The notes under the pieces are model-generated. The model saw nothing but the letters and a program-made list of their open reading frames with translations, was not told where the DNA came from and did no database searches. Made by a program: the position numbers and the translations under genes. This document shows positions 9,075 to 18,063 of a DNA stretch of 64,000 nt, piece by piece; within the stretch, counting starts at the first letter, position 1, and each line of letters opens with the position of its first letter. The stretch is from Bacteroidales bacterium (GTDB lineage Bacteria; Bacteroidota; Bacteroidia; Bacteroidales; P3), in the NCBI GenBank assembly GCA_016280915.1, contig JAEEHQ010000054.1, positions 1 to 64,000 on the forward strand. Direction: 5' to 3'.

Positions 9075-10058
9075 TTAGTTCATACGTTTGATAACGCCCT
9101 TGTGGTGAAGGGTGGTCTCATATAGGTTGTCCAACGACTCATATTTCACCACGCGGCGGATGGCCTCAGCCAGCAGCCAGTCGCAGCTCAACACATGAAT
9201 CTTCGGGCTCTCACGTTTCAGCGGAATGGTGTCGGTGGTCACCAACTCCTCCAGTACTGAGTTCTCAACCTTCTCAATAGCATTGCCGCTCAGCACGGGG
9301 TGGGTAATCATGGCACGGACGCTCTTGGCACCACTTTCCATGATGATTCCTGCAGCCTTGCAGATGGTGGAGCCGGTGTCGATGATGTCGTCCAGCAGGA
9401 TGACGTGCTTGTCTTTCACGTCGCCAATGAGGCGCATCTCGCCAATCTCGTTGGGTTTGTTGCGGTGTTTATAGCAGATGACGAAACTGTTGTTCAAAGT
9501 CTTGGCATACATGCCGGCGCGTTTGCTGCCACCCATGTCGGGGCTGGCGAACATCACATCCTCGATGTCGAATTTCTCGCGGATGTAAGGCATGAACAGC
9601 GAACTGCCGTAGAGGTGGTCCACAGGGATGTTGAAGAAACCTTGAATCTGGTCGGCGTGCAGGTCCATGCAAATCACACGGTTGACACCGGATGCGGTAA
9701 TCATGTCGGCAATCAGTTTGGAGGCGATGGGGACATGCGGCTTGTCTTTGCGGTCTTGGCGGGCAAAGCCATAATAAGGAATCACAGCGATGATTTTTTC
9801 GGCCGAAGCGCGCTTAGCAGCGTCAATCATCATCAGCAGTTCAAAAAGGTTGTCGGTAGGAGGCGTCGTCGACTGAATGATGAAGACGATGCCGCCACGT
9901 ATGGTTTCTTCGTATGAGGGTTGGAATTCGCCATCAGCATATTGGAAAACGGTCGAATTTCCCAGAGGAATACCATAAATATCGGCTACTCTGCGGGCTA
10001 AATTTTCAGTTGCACGGCCCGCAAAAATGAATACTTTATCAGAATTTTTTTCGCCCAT
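9075..10058 (-). CDS. prs: Ribose-phosphate pyrophosphokinase
   Basis: KVFIFAGRATENLARRVADIYG, DLHADQIQGFFNIPVDHL, DDIIDTGSTICKAA. Start chosen at the internal MGEKNSDK (ORF is open to 10121). Confidence 0.96.
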   Translation of the reverse strand: MGEKNSDKVFIFAGRATENLARRVADIYGIPLGNSTVFQYADGEFQPSYEETIRGGIVFIIQSTTPPTDNLFELLMMIDAAKRASAEKIIAVIPYYGFARQDRKDKPHVPIASKLIADMITASGVNRVICMDLHADQIQGFFNIPVDHLYGSSLFMPYIREKFDIEDVMFASPDMGGSKRAGMYAKTLNNSFVICYKHRNKPNEIGEMRLIGDVKDKHVILLDDIIDTGSTICKAAGIIMESGAKSVRAMITHPVLSGNAIEKVENSVLEELVTTDTIPLKRESPKIHVLSCDWLLAEAIRRVVKYESLDNLYETTLHHKGVIKRMN

Positions 10059-10187
10059 TTTTAGTTGATTTAGAGACTGCAAAGATACAATATTTTTAAT
10101 GATTATCGCATTTTTTTCCAAAAAAAATTTGTCATGTCAAAAAAAATGAGTACTTTTGCACCCGATTTCAAGAGAGAAAAAATCGAT

Positions 10188-10270
10188 GCCCTGGTGGCGG
10201 AATGGTAGACGCGGTAGACTCAAAATCTGCTGTCAGCAATGGCGTGAGGGTTCAAGTCCCTCCCGGGGTA
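10188..10270 (+). tRNA. tRNA-Leu (CAA)
   Basis: GCCCTGGTGGCGGAATGGTAGACGCG..., anticodon loop CTCAAAA between GTAGA/TCTGC, variable arm, GGTTCAAGTCC T-loop; acceptor pairs GCCCTGG/CCGGGGT with U-G wobbles. Confidence 0.93.
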
Positions 10271-10566
10271 CACATAAAATCATAACATACTCAAACATGT
10301 ATGTTATGTTTTTTTTTCTATTTGTGTGACTGAAACAGTTTCTTTGGCAAGGCCAGCTAACATTCCATTATTGTCTGCCATGCCCACACCCAAAGAGACG
10401 AAAAACAGTTTCGGAGAAAGTCAAATGGATTTTCAACGCAGGATTTATTCTGCTGTTTTGGCAACTTTTTGCGAAGAGTGTCGTTCCGATGGTGGTTGGC
10501 GTAACAATCACAGTCGCATAAATAGGCAGATTCCAAATAAGTGAAGGCTGTTATTTAGGATCATTG

Positions 10567-11238
10567 CTATATACTTTTTGTGCGTTCCCAGACCTCGCCC
10601 TTGCGGTGGCGGACAAAACAGAAGTTGCAATTGTCTCCTCCCTGGCAGAGTGTCTGCGTGCGGATGAAATCGATATTGCACAGATTGCCGTAGTTGATGA
10701 TGTCGCTGTGGCAGAACATGGGACCGAACCGTTCTAGGACTCCATATTTGGAGAAGATATGCCAGTACAAGCACTCCAGCGTCTCGAAATGATATTGGTC
10801 TTTAGGATCGTCGGGATGCCATACATATTTCCAGCCTTTGCCTGAGCCGTATTTGAAGCCCAATGGGATAATCTTTCTCATGACAGTCAGGAAGAACGGC
10901 AGGCGGGAGAGTTTTATGTAGGTCTCCGGTGTGAGTGCAGCCCACATGTGGGTGGAGATGATTTCAAAGGCTTCGTCAGCCGTCTTTCCATGTGCCTGTA
11001 GAGCCTCGTCGATGGCCAGTGTTGGAAGTATGTTGCACAGATGACCGTAGTTCCCCCTGTCGCACCACTCCGCGTTTTCAGCCAACAGTGTCTCCATCCT
11101 GCGCTGCACATCGGCCCGTACCTCTGACTCCAGCCCGTCGAAACAGACCTTGTATCGACCTGCTCGTATCATCTTGATGGGAACATATTTTTTCATGGCG
11201 TATGGCTTATTTCTTGCCAACGAGTATGGCAGAACCAT
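10567..11238 (-). CDS. L-2-amino-thiazoline-4-carboxylic acid hydrolase-like protein
   Basis: 223 aa; CDRGNYGHLCNILPTLA and C-terminal YGNLCNIDFIRTQTLCQGGDNCNFCF Cys-rich motif typical of the ATC hydrolase family. Confidence 0.75.
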   Translation of the reverse strand: MVLPYSLARNKPYAMKKYVPIKMIRAGRYKVCFDGLESEVRADVQRRMETLLAENAEWCDRGNYGHLCNILPTLAIDEALQAHGKTADEAFEIISTHMWAALTPETYIKLSRLPFFLTVMRKIIPLGFKYGSGKGWKYVWHPDDPKDQYHFETLECLYWHIFSKYGVLERFGPMFCHSDIINYGNLCNIDFIRTQTLCQGGDNCNFCFVRHRKGEVWERTKSI

Positions 11239-11998
11239 TCAACGCCATCCATGAGGCCTCCCAGGGTGTCATGAACATTCCCCTGGTGGTGTCAATGAGT
11301 TCCACATGATCGTAGCCCATATTCTTCAGACGCTGCATAAACATTTGCATGTCGCCGTACTTTTGGTGCGAAAAGATGTCGTGAATAGCGAAGGTGCCGC
11401 CTTTCTTCAACACTCGGAGTGACTCCATCAGTATCTCCTGACGATTGCGGCTTGGAATATTATGATGCACATAGTTGCTGCATACCGCATCAAAGGTTCC
11501 GTCAGCGAAGTCGAGCTTTATGGCATCGCCTTTGGCGAAGGTAGTGTTTGTCACACCTTCGGCTTTCGCGTTTTCTTCGCAGAGGTTCTTGCTGAAAGAG
11601 GAATACTCCGCTCCCCAGCGGTCGATGCCGGTCATCCTCGCTTGCGGGTAGCGCTTGGCGACTGCAATAGTCAACGCGCCGCTTCCGCATCCCACATCGA
11701 GGCCGCATCCTCCTTCGGGCAGTACAACCTTCGAGGCCACTCCGTCAATTATCTGGCGTGACATCTGGCGTTCTCCGTCGTAGGAGAAAGCCCTGTACAG
11801 CATCACCATCCACACCGCCACAAGTAACAAAACGACGGTGAGGACGAGGAATACTGTCTCCAGAATGGTTTTCAGCAATCCTGTCGCAAGCAGACCACTC
11901 ATGTCAAAAACAAGGAACAGTACCATACACACGGCGCTTCCTGCCGCCGTTCCCCATATCATGCCTTTTGGCATCCAGTTCTTATAATTAGTTTTCAT
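11207..11998 (-). CDS. Class I SAM-dependent methyltransferase with N-terminal TM helices
   Basis: 263 aa; VLPEGGCGLDVGCGSGALTIAVAKRYP motif I; two N-terminal hydrophobic segments. Confidence 0.88.
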   Translation of the reverse strand: MKTNYKNWMPKGMIWGTAAGSAVCMVLFLVFDMSGLLATGLLKTILETVFLVLTVVLLLVAVWMVMLYRAFSYDGERQMSRQIIDGVASKVVLPEGGCGLDVGCGSGALTIAVAKRYPQARMTGIDRWGAEYSSFSKNLCEENAKAEGVTNTTFAKGDAIKLDFADGTFDAVCSNYVHHNIPSRNRQEILMESLRVLKKGGTFAIHDIFSHQKYGDMQMFMQRLKNMGYDHVELIDTTRGMFMTPWEASWMALNGSAILVGKK

Positions 11999-12029
11999 TC
12001 TTATTATATTATTTAGTCGTCATTTTATA

Positions 12030-12656
12030 TTATTTAGTCGTCATTACGGCAAGCCAGCGGTGCTGGTCGCCTTGGTGGACGATGATGTTGCTGAATCCAG
12101 CGGCAGCAAGGTGCTTCTTTAGCTCTTCGGGCGTGTATGTGTGCATGCCTTCTATGAGTTTTTCCCATTTCTCGTTGTTGCCGGTGAGTCCGTCATCCTC
12201 GTTGATGATGAGGAAATGACCACCATCCTTCAACGTGCGCCGCACTCCGGCGAAGCACTTCTCTATCTCCGGCCAGAAATAAACAGTCTCGAAGGCTGTC
12301 ACAAGATCGAAAGTATTCTCCCCGAAAGGCAGTTGGGCGGCACTACCCTCCACCACCTTACAGCGCCCGGCCGCAATCTCGGCGGCGTTCACCTCGGTAG
12401 ACTTCTTGACCGAGACGGGGGAGTAGTCGATACCCGTCACCGTTCCTTTAGGGGAGCGTTTGAGCAGACGTGCGACATTCGCACCTCCTCCGCATCCTAC
12501 ATCAAGTATATCCCAGTTGTTGGCAATGTCCACAAACGACAATCCCCATTCCGCCATGCGAGCGTGCGAGCCGCCGTTCATTCCGTTGACCATCATGCGC
12601 CCCAAGAAGCCCTCAGGCTTGCGCGTGTTACTGAATATCTTGCTTAAAATACCCAT
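12030..12656 (-). CDS. Class I SAM-dependent methyltransferase
   Basis: 208 aa; WDILDVGCGGGANVARLLKRSPKGTVTGIDYSP. Confidence 0.9.
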   Translation of the reverse strand: MGILSKIFSNTRKPEGFLGRMMVNGMNGGSHARMAEWGLSFVDIANNWDILDVGCGGGANVARLLKRSPKGTVTGIDYSPVSVKKSTEVNAAEIAAGRCKVVEGSAAQLPFGENTFDLVTAFETVYFWPEIEKCFAGVRRTLKDGGHFLIINEDDGLTGNNEKWEKLIEGMHTYTPEELKKHLAAAGFSNIIVHQGDQHRWLAVMTTK

Positions 12657-12666
12657 AATTATATTG

Positions 12667-12865
12667 TTATTTGAATTTCTTTACTATACACAATCCGCAC
12701 TCGGGGGCGATGGCGATGGCCGCCCAAGCAACGACGAGCCATATCGTGTTCTGTAGCGGAGCCATAGCGTCGGCATAGGCCTGAGCTGCTTCCTCGGGAG
12801 CGAAAAACGCCACGAACCACAGCACAAAAAAACATAACACCCCAGAAAGTCAGTTTTTTATCCAT
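12667..12865 (-). pseudogene. Small two-TM membrane protein interrupted by a frameshift in a T7 run
   Basis: MDKKLTFWGVMFF then out of frame; removing one T gives MDKKLTFWGVMFFVLWFVAFFAPEEAAQAYADAMAPLQNTIWLVVAWAAIAIAPECGLCIVKKFK*. Span 199 nt = 66 codons + 1. Confidence 0.65.
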
Positions 12866-13186
12866 ATTGCAGCATCTGTGATTCCTGCTGCAAAATAACT
12901 CATATTCCACCGCCCCCGCAATCCCCAGAAATAATGATTCTTAGTACTGAACATCATTAGCAGTAATCTTGGCGGGTAAACTATCGACCATGTGTTAGCC
13001 GTTTTTCTCCATTGTGCATGTGAATCAAGCATCCATAGGGTGATAGCTTTATAGGGTGAGGTGTGAAAGTGTTAAAATGACATTTTTTTCTGTGACGATT
13101 CATTTTTTTTGATTACCTTTGCAATATTGTAGAAATGAGAAATTGTTAATAAATAATTAAATATCAACTTTTTAAAACAACTAATT

Positions 13187-13645
13187 ATGAAGAAGTTTTT
13201 CTTAGTTTTGGCCGCTGTTGTGGCTATGGGTTTTGCAGCAAATGCACAGGACAACGCTATTGGTATCCGTTTTGGCGGTGGTAGTGGTTATGGCGCTGAG
13301 CTTTCCTATCAGCAGGGTCTTGGTGGCAACCGTCTTGAGGTTGACCTCGGCCTGTCCAAAAACACCGACAACTATTTCCACCTGACCGGCATGTACCACT
13401 GGGTTCTGCCCATCAGCGGTGGTTTCAACTGGTATGTCGGACCTGGCGCCCAGCTGGGTTATTGCAGCAACCACGGCCTCGGCCTCGCTCTTGGCGGTCA
13501 GATTGGTATCGAGTATAAGTTCAGCATCCCCCTGCAGATTTCTCTCGACATCCGTCCTCTTTGGAATGTGCTGATTCCTGAGCATTGCGGAGCCCTGAGC
13601 ACTTTCGGCTACGACGGCGCTTTCAGCATCCGCTACTGCTTCTAA
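13187..13645 (+). CDS. Small outer-membrane beta-barrel-like protein
   Basis: 152 aa with signal peptide MKKFFLVLAAVVAMGFAANAQ; alternating glycine/aromatic strands ending YDGAFSIRYCF. Confidence 0.7.
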   Translation: MKKFFLVLAAVVAMGFAANAQDNAIGIRFGGGSGYGAELSYQQGLGGNRLEVDLGLSKNTDNYFHLTGMYHWVLPISGGFNWYVGPGAQLGYCSNHGLGLALGGQIGIEYKFSIPLQISLDIRPLWNVLIPEHCGALSTFGYDGAFSIRYCF

Positions 13646-13657
13646 TCCGGAAGCTAA

Positions 13658-13702
13658 TAGAACAACAGTCCCTACCTGTGGGTGGGGACTGTTGTTTTTT
13701 TT
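13658..13702 (+). terminator. Intrinsic terminator
   Basis: AACAACAGTCCCTACCTGTGGGTGGGGACTGTTGTTTTTTTT. Confidence 0.9.
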
Positions 13703-13790
13703 GCTTTTACGTTATTTGTCTTTTTTTTTGTATTTTTGCAGACTTGACAAGTAAGTGAAAATTGAGTAAACCTTTTAATAACAGCATACA

Positions 13791-15347
13791 ATGAATATTC
13801 ATATTGTACAGCACGACATTGTTACCAACAATCCAGAAGAAAATTTGAGATGGATATTGGAGGAGCTGGAGGCTCCCGAAAGCAAAGAGGCCCTGCTGAC
13901 GGTTTTCCCCGCTTGCACCCTTTGCGGATCGCCCCTGTTTGGCTCGGTGGCTTACACCGACCTGCAGAAACGTGCCCAGTCATGCCTGCAGGAACTCATC
14001 CAGCGGTCGGAGCATCGTGCTTTCCTTATTGGCATGCCCTTGCAGATACAGGACAAAGGGTTGTGCAACGCCATTGTGTTTGTCCAGAACTGTGCCATCC
14101 GAGGAATCATCACCAAGAAATACCTTGCCCCTGACGAGCAGAAATATTTCGTCCGTGGCGAGGGTGTGCAGGTAATCCAATATCAGGAGCAGTCGATAGC
14201 CATCGGTTTCTATGAGGATTTGAAAGAACTCTCCAAGTCGCACCTGGAGCAGCCCGACATGGTGGTTTGCTGTGGCTGCAATGTGTTTGACTACAACAAG
14301 CCTTACCGCATTCGCTACCGTATGCACAAGATTGTGGAGAACCTCAACGCCTCGTTGGTCTTTGTCAACCGTATTGGCGGCGAGGGCAGTTTCCTCTTTG
14401 CCGGTGGCAGCATGGCCATGAATGCAGCCGGCTCGGTGCTGTGTCAGTTCCCCTACTTTCAACAGCATGCCCAGACGGTGGACCTGCAGTTGCTGGAAGA
14501 GTGTGATGACCCCAAGCCCGAGGCCGTGGAACTGGTGTACAAAGCGCTGATTATGGGCATCCGCGACTATTTTCGAAAGAACGGCATGCAGCGTTGTGTG
14601 ATAGGCCTTAGTGGAGGCATGGACAGCGCCATGGTATGTGCCTTGGCAGCTCAGGCCTTAGGGCCGGAAAATGTGCACGGCATCCTGATGCCTTCACAGT
14701 ATTCCACCGACCACTCGGTGAAGGATGCTGTGGATTTGGCCAACAACTTGGGGGTAAAATACGACATCGTACCCATCAAACCCATGTTCGACACCATGCG
14801 TCAATGCCTGAAGCCCCTTTTCGGCGACCGTCCTGAGGATGTGACCGAGGAGAACTTGCAGGCGCGCATCCGTGGCACCATCGTGATGGCCTATGCCAAT
14901 AAGTTTGGGGCTGTGATGCTCAACACCTCCAATAAGTCTGAAGATGCCATGGGCTACGGTACTCTCTACGGCGACTGCAATGGCGGCATCAGCGTTATTG
15001 GCGACCTGTATAAAACCGAGGTTTACGAGTTGGCCGAATATATCAATCGCAATGGCGAGGTCATCCCACAGAACACCATTCACAAAGCACCCTCGGCCGA
15101 GTTGCGTCCTGGACAAAAGGACACCGACTCGCTGCCCGAATATGCCTTGCTCGATGCCATCCTGAACTTACACATCGAAGAGCAGATGTGTTTCGAGGAG
15201 ATTGTGGCGGAAGGCTATGATCCCGAGGTGGTGCGGATGGTTCTGCGCAAAGTCCGCCTCAACGAGTGGAAACGCATGCAATGTCCTCCCTTGCTCAAGG
15301 TTTCGCCCATGTCGTTCAACATCGATCGCAAGGTCCCCATCAGCTGA
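13791..15347 (+). CDS. nadE: NAD+ synthase with N-terminal nitrilase-like domain
   Basis: 518 aa; GLSGGMDSAMVCALAAQALG P-loop, NTSNKSEDAMGYGTLYGD, KAPSAELRPGQKDTDSLPEY. Confidence 0.93.
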   Translation: MNIHIVQHDIVTNNPEENLRWILEELEAPESKEALLTVFPACTLCGSPLFGSVAYTDLQKRAQSCLQELIQRSEHRAFLIGMPLQIQDKGLCNAIVFVQNCAIRGIITKKYLAPDEQKYFVRGEGVQVIQYQEQSIAIGFYEDLKELSKSHLEQPDMVVCCGCNVFDYNKPYRIRYRMHKIVENLNASLVFVNRIGGEGSFLFAGGSMAMNAAGSVLCQFPYFQQHAQTVDLQLLEECDDPKPEAVELVYKALIMGIRDYFRKNGMQRCVIGLSGGMDSAMVCALAAQALGPENVHGILMPSQYSTDHSVKDAVDLANNLGVKYDIVPIKPMFDTMRQCLKPLFGDRPEDVTEENLQARIRGTIVMAYANKFGAVMLNTSNKSEDAMGYGTLYGDCNGGISVIGDLYKTEVYELAEYINRNGEVIPQNTIHKAPSAELRPGQKDTDSLPEYALLDAILNLHIEEQMCFEEIVAEGYDPEVVRMVLRKVRLNEWKRMQCPPLLKVSPMSFNIDRKVPIS

Positions 15348-15412
15348 TTGGTATAGAGTTGGCTTAAACCCAGTTTGAAACCATCAACTATCATCTTAAA
15401 AATAATGATAAA

Positions 15413-15450
15413 AAACGCCCCTACTGCTGCAGTAGGAGCGTTTTATTTTT
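15413..15450. terminator. Bidirectional intrinsic terminator
   Basis: AAAACGCCCCTACTGCTGCAGTAGGAGCGTTTTATTTTTT. Confidence 0.8.
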
Positions 15451-15462
15451 TGGAATGTTATG

Positions 15463-16764
15463 TTATGATAGTAATATGACCAAAATTTGACCTGCCAAGA
15501 TGCGGAGGAACATGGTGAGGGGGTAAACCGTGGTGTAGGCAACCGAGCTCTCGTTGTTGGGGCATAGGGTGTTGCTGAAAGCCAGGGCAGGGGGGTCGGT
15601 GTGCGAGCCTGCTATCAAGCCTGCTACGGAGTAGATACTCAGGTGGCAGACATAACGAGCGATGAGGCCGACGATGAAGCAGGGCACAATGGTGATGATG
15701 AAACCGTAGATTACCCACATGTAACCGCCGCCAGCAATTGTTTGTATGAAACCGTCGCCAGCGCCGAGACCCACGGTGGCCATGAAGAGGCTGATGCCCA
15801 GCTCGCGAATCATGAGGTTGGCGGACTTGGTGGTGTGGGTGGGAAAACGCAGGTCGGGACCGATGGAGGAGATAATGATAGAGATAATCAGCGGGCCACC
15901 GGCCAAGCCTAAGCGCACGGCCACGGGGATGCCGGGGAAATAGATGGGCACCATGCCGAGGATGACACCCAGTGCAATGCCGATGAAGATATAGAAGAGG
16001 TGGGGCTTGTTGTCGCGCTCGTTCAGGCGGTTCTGGGCGGCAATGCGGGCGGCACGGCTCTTCTTGGCCTCAATCTTCTCGCGGTCGCGTTGTGCCTTCT
16101 TTTCGTCATGGGTCTGCATCTTCGAGGCAACCCAGTAGAACAGCTCCAAACCGTTGAAACGGGCATTCTGCTGGAAAATGGCATCCTCGTCCTTACCCTG
16201 TTTGAGGAAGATGGAGCGCATGACCACGATGCTGAGGATGATACCCACCACACCAAGGGGATAAGCCACGGCGTAGCCCTGTGCAAAGAGGGGACTATGC
16301 ACGCCCTCGTTCAGGTCGGCAAAAGTCTGCTGTGCGGCACCCAGACCGGGGGTGTTGGTAACAGCGCCGTAGAGGGCACCAATCATGGCTTGCGTCGGCT
16401 CGCCGGAGAGCTTGATGATAAGCACCGTGATGAGACAGCCAAGCAGGATGGCCAAGAGGGCCAAACCATTAAGCATGATACCGCCCGACTTAAGCGAGCG
16501 GAAGAAGCCTGGACCAACCTCAAGACCAATAGAGTAGATGAAGAGGATAAGGCCGAATTCTTTAGCAAAGTGCGAGACATGGGTATCGATGCTGATGCCC
16601 AGCTGGCCCAAAAGGATACCCACAAAGAGAATCCAAGTCACACCCAAAGAGATGCCGCGGAAGCGGATCAGTTGAAGCGCCATGCCCGCCGCTATCACAA
16701 GCGAGAGTATCAGCACCGAGTTGGCAACAGTAGGTTGCGTGAATAAATCAGTAAACCAATTCAT
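15463..16764 (-). CDS. AspT/YidE/YbjL-type antiporter without RCK domains
   Basis: Two AspT-type membrane halves (GLILFIYSIGLEVGPGFF; ELGISLFMATVGLGAG...GLIAGSHTDPPALAFSN) joined by a short charged linker. Start at MNWFTDLF (ORF open to 16821). Confidence 0.85.
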   Translation of the reverse strand: MNWFTDLFTQPTVANSVLILSLVIAAGMALQLIRFRGISLGVTWILFVGILLGQLGISIDTHVSHFAKEFGLILFIYSIGLEVGPGFFRSLKSGGIMLNGLALLAILLGCLITVLIIKLSGEPTQAMIGALYGAVTNTPGLGAAQQTFADLNEGVHSPLFAQGYAVAYPLGVVGIILSIVVMRSIFLKQGKDEDAIFQQNARFNGLELFYWVASKMQTHDEKKAQRDREKIEAKKSRAARIAAQNRLNERDNKPHLFYIFIGIALGVILGMVPIYFPGIPVAVRLGLAGGPLIISIIISSIGPDLRFPTHTTKSANLMIRELGISLFMATVGLGAGDGFIQTIAGGGYMWVIYGFIITIVPCFIVGLIARYVCHLSIYSVAGLIAGSHTDPPALAFSNTLCPNNESSVAYTTVYPLTMFLRILAGQILVILLS

Positions 16765-16999
16765 TTTTTTTTGAGTTACATCTATTTTTTGACCATTAAA
16801 ATGAAACTCGGAGGATAACATATAGTTCTGACGGATAGTTCGTTAGAAGGTTCGACCGCGTTTCTAATACGGCTGCAAAGATACAAAAGCTTTTTCGATT
16901 GGCAAAATAATAGTTTTTTTGCTTGCTTTGCGGCCATGTTAGGACATTATGATAGCTGGGCCAGACCCACGGTGGGTGCTTATGCACTAACGGCGGATT

Positions 17000-17542
17000 C
17001 TATAGCGACCAATAGAAGTCGATACCGGCAGTGCCCATCGGTCTGCCAAAGGGGAAATTGGAACTTGGCATCAGGCAGGTTGAGTAGAGCCCTAATCCGA
17101 AGTGCTCTCCAATGCGGTAACCTATTCTTAAATTGGCCCCTAAGAAAAGAGAACCTAGCTCAGCCGAAAAGTAGCGTGTGGCACCTTGCTTAGCGGAATG
17201 ATGATAAATAAAACCGGTAAAAACATCGGCTTCTGCTTTCCAGCGTTCGCCCAAGAGCTGTTGGAATCCAACGCCCACGGACAGCATGTCGCAAAAAGCC
17301 TGGTCTTGGAACGGTTCAAAGTCTACTTCTTTCTCTGCCCCATTATAAGAAGCAAGTCCTACCTGCCAGGTCCAGTGCTGACTATAGCCGCTCTTACCTT
17401 TCCAGGCCTGAGAATAGTTAACACTCAAGGCGGGTCCCTGCATTTTGCTGGCGAAAGAATAACCCGGCATCACGCTCACTACCGCATTCTGGGCAAAAGC
17501 AAATGCGGGAAGCAATGCAAAAATCAAAAATAACTTTTTCAT
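17000..17542 (-). CDS. Outer-membrane beta-barrel-like protein
   Basis: 180 aa with signal peptide MKKLFLIFALLPAFAFAQ and porin-like strands. Confidence 0.65.
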   Translation of the reverse strand: MKKLFLIFALLPAFAFAQNAVVSVMPGYSFASKMQGPALSVNYSQAWKGKSGYSQHWTWQVGLASYNGAEKEVDFEPFQDQAFCDMLSVGVGFQQLLGERWKAEADVFTGFIYHHSAKQGATRYFSAELGSLFLGANLRIGYRIGEHFGLGLYSTCLMPSSNFPFGRPMGTAGIDFYWSL

Positions 17543-17572
17543 AGTTTTCTTTATTATAATATGTTAGTAGGA

Positions 17573-17770
17573 TTATTCTATATAAAAACATTCGTTTTTT
17601 GTGCAGATGTTTTCACGCCTCACCCTAAGAGCAAGCTTATCTGGGTTCGGCTTATCGAAAACGTTCGTTTCTTCGCAACAGACGTTTTCTCGCCTCGGCA
17701 TAGTGCAAACACTTCGTGGTTTGCCCTCTGCTCTCGGCTTATCGAAAACGTTGAATAAGTGTTTGGTCAA
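17573..17770 (-). repeat. Degenerate tandem repeat encoding NVFDKP...RREN units
   Basis: CGGCTTATCGAAAACGTT boundary recurs; minus ORF reads NVFDKPRAEGKPRSVCTMPRRENVCCEET / NVFDKPNPDKLALRVRRENICTKNE. Confidence 0.6.
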
Positions 17771-18063
17771 TATGCCAATATTTTCTGCTAAATTACTGGT
17801 TTGATCTTATTATTGTCAATGATTTTGAACCATAAATTGCTCCCAATATCATAATAGTTATGGGGACTTTTTCTTTTCCATTATTTTATTTGTTTTGAAT
17901 TAATTATGTGGTTTTGTCATTTCGAAATAGACGATGCAAATGTACGATTTTTTCACGACATCGCCATTGCATAAAAGTGTAATGCTGAATGGAACGGGTC
18001 GTTTTCTACACAATTGTGTAATTTTTTTGTATTTTTGCAGACCGAATAACAATTAGGATAATC

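Noticed and set aside
10326-10544. 72-aa ORF after the tRNA
   Set aside because: No recognisable domain and short; intergenic remnant at best.
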